This document shows positions 58,610 through 64,000 of a DNA stretch of 64,000 bases, in pieces. The notes beneath the pieces were generated by a model that saw only the letters and a program-made list of their open reading frames with translations, was not told where the DNA came from and did no database searches. Position numbers and translations under genes: made by a program. The stretch comes from Sphingomonas sp. 7/4-4. GTDB taxonomy: Bacteria; Pseudomonadota; Alphaproteobacteria; Sphingomonadales; Sphingomonadaceae. Location: assembly GCF_027941955.1 (NCBI RefSeq), contig NZ_CP115960.1:558001-622000 (forward strand), read 5' to 3'. The stretch's first letter is position 1. Every line of letters starts with the position of its first letter.

Positions 58610-60925
58610 CTAGCGCCCCAGATTCTTGAATGCCAGCGACAAAGAAAGCTGTTGCCGCGCCGCGCATCGCCAGTTGTCTCGTAATCGCGCTTCCAGGTGA
58701 GGCCGAGGCGAAGGCAATCGTCCTCATAGGTCACGCCGAGCCGGTGGCGCACCGGATCGAAGCCGTCGGCCTGGGAGAGGATGTCCTCGTCGCGGTTGGT
58801 CAGGTCGACGAGGAGCGCGCCCGAGACCGACCAGAAGCGCGCGATCTGGACGCGCCCGCCGATGCGCGCTTCCTCGCGGTCCTGCAGATCCTCGAGCGTC
58901 GCGTCGATGTTGCGATTGAGGCGGAGATAACCGACCTGGAAATAGGTGCTTCGCGAGCCGACGGTCGCGTCGATCTCGTTGCGGCGAATGGCGAAGGTGT
59001 CCTTGTCGATCCGATAGCGATGGGTGAAGCTCACGAAATCGCGGAAGCGGACCACGGTGCGCCCGACGATGTCGGACACGCGATCGGCGAGGCCGGTGCC
59101 ATCGGGGAAGATCGTCGGCCGCGAGGTGAGACGATAGCTCTGGCCCACATTAGCGTCGACGCTGAAGCCGGGCAGGTACAGCGCATAATCGACGCCCCAG
59201 GTGAAGCGGGTCGAATCCTCGAACCGATCATAACCGGGGAAGCGATTGAGCGCGAAGAGGTTCGAATCCTCGAGGTCCACGGCGCGCGCATCCTCGTTGG
59301 GGACCGCGAGATTTTCGAGCCTGGGTGCGGCGACGATCTGGATCCGCGGCGTGATTTTCTGGGTGCCGCCGAGGAACTCGCCGACGAACGGCCATTTTAC
59401 ATCGACAGCGGCCGCGGCGATGCCCCGGAACCGGAACCCCTCGTCACCGCGATAGCTGGGAACGAGAGTGGAGAGCGTATCGTCGGTATTATAGGCGTCG
59501 GCGCGGCCATAAGCAGTGAAGGTCACTTCCTGGCCCCAGTTGGTTAGCTTGCGCAGGTCCCAACGGGCGCTGGCGAAGGCGCGCTGCGAGATCCTGGCCG
59601 TCCGAACGCCCGATCGCCAGCGTGTTGAGCTGGAATTCGAGCCGTCCGCCGAGCAGGCCGTCATCCATGCGCCGGCGATAATCGAGCTCGGGCAGAACGA
59701 AGGGCTGGGAACCCTGCCGGTCGCCGACCCGCAGCGTCTGCACCGCCCAGGCATTGATCGAGAAATAGCTGTCGGAGTCGATGTGCTCCAGCCGCACATT
59801 GTTGCGCAGTCGATCGTCGCGCGAAATGTCGTAGCGCCGGAGGAAGGTGCGATCGGTGGTGAGGCGGATCGAGGCGCTGGCGCTCCATTCGGGCGAGAAC
59901 TGGAACCGGCCCGCCGCGTCGAGATAGCCGCGGAAATTATTGCTCGACGTGGCGGGCGTGGTCGGAACCGTCAGGTCGTCGGCGCGGCGGCTATAGGTGC
60001 CATAGCCGGTCACGCGATAGGCGCCGAAGCTCTCGACCGCGCGATACTCGCCCTGCAGCATCGGCAGTGCTTCGGTGAAGACGCGCGGCGTGATCGTCAG
60101 GTCGCGGTTCGGCGCGAGGCTGAAGAAATAGGGCAGGGCGATCTGGAAGCCGTTGGTGCGATCGAGGCGAACGTCGGGCGTCAGGAAGCCGTCGTCGCTG
60201 GTGCCGCCCGCCGGATGCGAGAAGACGGGGAGCGGGATCGAGGCGATGCCGAACACCGAGATGCGCGCACCGGTATAGCGGATCCGCTTCTTGTTCGGAT
60301 CGTACACCACGCGCCGGGCGGTGATCTTCCACGACGGCTCTTTCGGGCAGTCGTTCGAATCGGTCACTGCGCAGGGGGTATAAGCCGCGTTCTCGACCGT
60401 GATGATGCCGTTGTCGCGTTGCCCGCGCTGGGCGGCGATCCGCCCGCCCGCCTCGAGCACGACGAGCATGTTCTCGACGGCGCCGTCCTTGAGCGTGTCG
60501 GTCAGCTCGATCCGGTCGCCATAAGCGGCGTCGCCCTCCGGATTGACGATGACGATATTGCCCTCGGCGACGACCTTCCCGGTCTTGCGGTTCCAGACGA
60601 TCTTTTCGGCGCGGAGACGATCGCTGCGGCGGTACAGCCGGACATCGCCGCTCGCGGTGACGACGTCGTTCTCATAGTCGTAATCGAGCTGATCGGCGTT
60701 GAACTGGACTTCGTCGGGATTGGTCGACGTCGCCTCGGTCGAAGGGGGCGGGGCCTCGACGGGGCGGTCCTGCAGGTTCGCGGCGGGCACATCGACGGTT
60801 TGCGGCGAGACGGGCTGGCTCGCCGGCGTCTGGCGCGGATCGGCAGTCTCCTGCGCCCGCGCCTGCGCCGCGAGGCACAGGCCGAGCGCGGCCGAGAGCA
60901 GCAGTGCCTTGCGCGAAACGACCAT
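58610..60925 (-). CDS. lptD: LPS-assembly protein LptD (two apparent frameshifts)
   Basis: 771 residues after corrections that cancel in length. Signal peptide 1-25 (ending ARAQ), an N-terminal OstA/LptA-like domain ('VQFNADQLDYDYENDVVTASGDVRLYR', 'KIVWNRKTGKVVAEGNIVI') and a large beta-barrel ending FKNLGR. A Cys pair (TPCAVTDSNDCPKEP) lies between them. Breaks: 59587-59593 (CGAGATC on the plus strand for CGAATC, restoring GQDSQRAF) and 58641-58643 (one A missing). LptD inserts lipopolysaccharide or glycosphingolipid-type outer-leaflet lipids with LptE. It heads the lptD-surA-pdxA-rsmA unit and is divergent from holC. Confidence 0.94.
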
Positions 60926-61039
60926 TCCCACCTTTATCTTCACTCCCGGGCACGCGGCACCGTCCGCCCTATCGCAGCGGTTGCGGCATCGCAACGTCAC
61001 GTGCGTTGGCCCGAACGCACGGAACCGCTAACAGGAGCC

Positions 61040-61479
61040 ATGCAGGTCGACTTCTACCATCTCACCAAACTGCCCCTGGAGCGGGCATTGCCGCAGATCG
61101 CCGAGAAGGTGCTCGCCACCGGCGGACGGCTGATAATCGTGGCGGGCGAGGAAGGCCAGCGCGCCCGGCTCGATCAGTTGCTGTGGAGCTATGCGCCCGA
61201 GAGCTTCCTGCCGCACGGCCAGGCGGGGGCGAGGACGATGCGCGCCAGCCGGTGTTGATCGCCGACACGGCCGCGGCGGCGAACGGCGCCCGCAACATCG
61301 CGCTGGCGGACGGCATCTGGCGCGAGGAGGCACTGGGCTTCGACCGCGCCTTCCATTTCTTCGACGAGGAGCGGATCGCGGAGGCGCGGGCGGCGTGGAA
61401 GGGACTGGCCGATCGCGACGAAGTCGAGCGCAACTACTGGAAGCAGAACGACTCCGGGCGTTGGGAAAAAGCGGCATAG
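61040..61479 (+). CDS. holC: DNA polymerase III chi subunit HolC (one apparent frameshift)
   Basis: 146 residues after restoring one G. 'MQVDFYHLTKLPLERALPQIAEKVL', 'LDQLLWSYAPESFLPHG' and, in the next frame, 'DDARQPVLIAD' and 'FHFFDEERIAEARAAWKGLA' are typical of chi, which links the clamp loader to SSB. The break is at 61225-61229 (GGGGG). The ribosome site AGGAG is 4 bases before the ATG at 61040. It is divergent from lptD and followed by ndk after 317 bp. Confidence 0.92.
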
Positions 61480-61796
61480 ATTCCCCGTTGCCTAAGGGAA
61501 GGGGCAAGGATTTTTCGCAGTTTCGGCGAGCAAGGCGCGTTTGTGACGATTCGCTCAGGGGAAAGTGCACAAAAGCGTCTTCGAAGTTTGCACATGCACT
61601 TCTTGCATTCGTCATTCCGCCCCGGCTGCGGAATCGGGTTCAACCATGTCAAAGAGCGGCCTCGGCGGGACGCTGGAACAATAGCAGAACATCGCCTTGT
61701 AGGAAAGCGCGAGGGCGTGCGCGGCTTGCATCCGCGGCGCCCGGGGACTAGGGAGCCGCGACTTTTCCACAACCCAAATACAGGAGCCGCACGGCC
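61480..61796. promoter_or_regulatory. 317-bp spacer upstream of ndk with a LexA-type box
   Basis: No gene is supported. GAAC-AATAGCA-GAAC at 61676-61690 is a perfect GAAC-N7-GAAC box, followed by TGTAGGAAAG at 61698-61707. The same two motifs occur together at 7549-7590, with spacing 10 bp longer there. A TGCA-ca-TGCA repeat lies at about 61593-61602. The ndk ribosome site AGGAG is at 61782-61786. Whether ndk is SOS-controlled is unknown. Confidence 0.5.
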
Positions 61797-62219
<423 letters not shown>

Positions 62220-62260
62220 TTTTGGCGCTGCCCCAATGGGGCGGCGGCGAGATAGGGAAG

Positions 62261-62292
62261 CGCCGGTGGGGATTAACCCCGCCGGCGTTTTT
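62261..62292 (+). terminator. Rho-independent terminator of ndk
   Basis: An 11-bp stem (CGCCGGTGGGG with CCCCGCCGGCG, one T-G pair), a 5-base loop and five T residues. Confidence 0.93.
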
Positions 62293-62300
62293 CGTTTCCT

Positions 62301-62383
62301 CGTCATCCCGGCGAAGGCCGGGATCCAGAGCCACGAGCGACGCTGCAGAGAAACCCTGGGCCCCGGCTTTCGCCGGGGTGACG
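62301..62383 (-). repeat. 83-bp dispersed palindromic repeat, copy 3 (inverted)
   Basis: The reverse complement of the element at 1463-1544 and 7626-7707, differing at a few positions. It lies right after the ndk terminator and 32 bp before the end of the convergent RTX gene. Confidence 0.85.
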
Positions 62384-62415
62384 GAGGGGCTTTGGGCGGG
62401 GTTACGGATTCCGGC

Positions 62416-63709
62416 CTAAAGCAGGAAATCGGAGCTGTAGAGGTTGAGCTCGCCGTTCAGCTGGAGCTGGAAGTCGGCGACGCCGTCCCCGTCGGCGTCC
62501 GCGAAGACGAAGGTGTAGCCGCCCGTCTTCTCGTAACGCAGCTGCCCGGCGGTGCCCGTGAAGGCGTTCGCGCCGAGGAAAGCGAAATTCTGGTTGCCGG
62601 AAAGAAGCAGGTCGGCGTCGATATTGGTCACCGAGATGCGATCGCCCTGGCCCCGGCTGAAGTCGAAAATCATGTCCGGGCTGCCCACGCTCGAATCGGT
62701 GAGCGCGTCGAAGCGGAACACGTCGCTGCCGGCGCCGCCGAGAAACTGGTCCACCCCGGCGGCGCCGACCAGCGTATCGCTGCCGGCGCCGCCGTCGAGC
62801 AGGTCCGCCCCGTCGAGCCCGAACAGCGTGTCGCCGCCTTCGCGGCCGGCGATCGTGTCGGCATTCGTCGTGCCGGTGATCGTGTTGCTGGAGGGGTGCC
62901 GGTGAAGCTCGATTCGGCCGCGGCGTTGGACACCGTCACTGCGAGCGTCTGCGTGACGATGTTCGTGCCGTCGCTGGCGCGCACGATGACGTCATAGACA
63001 TTGTTGCCGCCGGCATCGGCCGGCGCCTCGAAATCGGGCACGGCGCGGAAGGACAACAATCCATTCCAGGGATTGATCAGGAACAATGCGGCGTCGGCGC
63101 CGCCGGCGATCGCATAAGGCGTGCTGAGGAGAGCTTCCGGATCGACCGCGGCGACCGTCGCGACGACCAGGCTGTTCTCCGAGACCGTCACCGACGCCGA
63201 AGCCGCGCCGCCGAACGACGTGAAGCTCGGCGCTTCGTTGGCGTTGTAGACCCGCACGGTCAGCGCCTGTTCGTCGCTGTCCACACCGTTGCTGGCGGCA
63301 ACCACGACTTCGTAGCGATTGTCCCCGTCCGCATCGGCGGGCGCCTCATAGTCGGGATCCGCGTTCCAGGCGAAGCGGAGCGCGCCCGAGACCGCGTTGA
63401 TCTCGAACCGGGCGGCGTCCGCGCCCCGACGATCGAATAGGCGATGCCCGAACCCACATCGCCGGTCGCCTCGACGCGCGTCAGATAGCCTACCTGATTC
63501 TCGGTCCAGACGAGGTTCGCGGCGTCGGCGCCGTTTTCGGAAGTGATGGTGACGGTATCATCCACGTCGAGCGTGCCGACTGCCGTCAGATCCTGCGTGT
63601 TTCTTGCGGGGATGGAAAATGTCTGGCTGCCGTTAACGGCGTCGTGCCTGAGAAACGCCTTCAGTCCAGCTGCAGGCATCGTCGAATCGAACCAGTTATG
63701 TGCGGCCAT
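62416..63709 (-). CDS. Cadherin-like/RTX calcium-binding protein, probable type I secretion substrate (two apparent frameshifts)
   Basis: 431 residues after restoring two bases. There is no N-terminal signal. Residues about 90-290 hold two cadherin-like units (each with 'AVSGALRFAWNADPDYEAPADADG...' or 'PWNGLLSFRAVPDFEAPADAGG' segments), followed by RTX nonapeptides 'GREGGDTLFGLDGADLLDGGAGSD' in short runs and a serralysin-type C-terminal domain ('DMIFDFSRGQGDRIS') ending with the hydrophobic YSSDFLL tail typical of type I secretion signals. Breaks at 63424-63427 and 62893-62896 (4-base C/G runs, one base missing each). The ATG at 63709 has GGGAGGG 8 bases upstream. No transporter genes are in the window. 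Confidence 0.85.
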
Positions 63710-63946
63710 GATTACACCCTCCCTTGCAATCCATAGCTTCATGCTCGCGAAAACTTGTTGCCGATTTATGAATCTATGCCGGAGTTATCGCCGGATATTC
63801 TTCGCGGGACTGTGCAGATCGGCAGTTGTCAGGTTCGCTGAAAGACCGGCCAGGCGACGCAACGCCGCGCCGAACGAAAATCGTGTTGATCCAGATTGAT
63901 CGCTGCAACCGGTCGAAATTCAGCGCGTTTCAGCCGGTATGCCGCT

Positions 63947-64000
63947 CTATTTCTTCAGCCTGAAAACAAGAAACGCGATCCCGCATGCGGAGCGGCAGGG
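63947..64000 (-). CDS. Possible C-terminus of a gene entering from the right
   Basis: On the minus strand a frame ends at a TAG (63947-63949) after 17 codons reading ...GIAFLVFRLKK, which looks like the last membrane helix and basic tail of a membrane protein. It is too short to be sure. The remaining spacer 63710-63946 contains the RTX promoter region and no recognised element. Confidence 0.25.
   Translation of the reverse strand, partial: PCRSACGIAFLVFRLKK

Noticed and set aside
59211-59275. tRNA T-loop-like TTCGAATCC strings
   Set aside because: They lie inside the lptD coding frame with no cloverleaf around them. No tRNA was found anywhere in the window.

Overview
The window reads as a chromosomal segment of a sphingomonad (Alphaproteobacteria, Sphingomonadales). 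The evidence is high G+C coding sequence, three roughly 1000-residue TonB-dependent receptors, an alphaproteobacterial chvI-chvG-hprK-rapZ-EIIA-HPr cluster divergent from pckA, a DivL-type tyrosine pseudo-histidine-kinase, two GAAC-N7-GAAC (alphaproteobacterial LexA-type) boxes and several dispersed palindromic repeats. No rRNA, tRNA, CRISPR array, IS element, integrase or phage gene was seen, so it looks like core genome with intergenic repeats rather than an island.

Layout. 0-10 kb: truncated MarR regulator, GFA protein, alpha/beta hydrolase, M2 metallopeptidase, SIMPL protein, a 43-residue acidic miniprotein, AMP nucleosidase, peroxiredoxin, YqgE/AlgH, AlkD-like alkylation repair and a TolB-like propeller protein. 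10-21 kb: ahcY behind a 20-bp perfect palindrome, a TPR-sulfotransferase and two divergent TonB receptors. 21-33 kb: divL, tsaE, amgK-murU (peptidoglycan sugar recycling), addB-addA (double-strand break repair) and trxA. 33-39 kb: Tat-exported penicillin-acylase family enzyme, third TonB receptor, META protein. 39-47 kb: rRNA/tRNA methyltransferase, then the PTS/ChvGI nutrient and envelope regulatory cluster facing pckA. 47-55 kb: small unknowns, DUF885 peptidase-like protein, NfeD and SPFH membrane pair, CitE-like lyase, guaB, RsmB. 55-64 kb: lptD-surA-pdxA-rsmA (outer-membrane biogenesis and ribosome maturation) on the minus strand, holC, ndk and a small RTX/cadherin-like protein.

An important caution is that about 23 single-base frameshifts break at least 13 otherwise well-conserved genes, including genes normally essential or strongly conserved (lptD, tsaE, rapZ, addA, addB, surA, rsmB, holC, divL). 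Sixteen are one-base losses or gains at G/C/A runs. Seven share one signature: CGAATC apparently read as CGAGATC, on either strand. GAATC is a GANTC site, the CcrM methylation motif of this class. I infer consensus errors of a methylation- and homopolymer-sensitive sequencing method and annotate these genes as intact CDSs with noted frameshifts.

Intergenic DNA is the least explained part. There are three long multi-hairpin mosaics, one containing a perfect three-way junction; in two of them the right arm also supplies the ribosome binding site of the next gene (tsaE, addA), and the third may do so for a longer guaB form. There is a 58-bp repeat pair, an 82-bp palindromic repeat in three copies, and two LexA-type boxes beside a shared TTTCCTACA motif with no SOS gene next to them.
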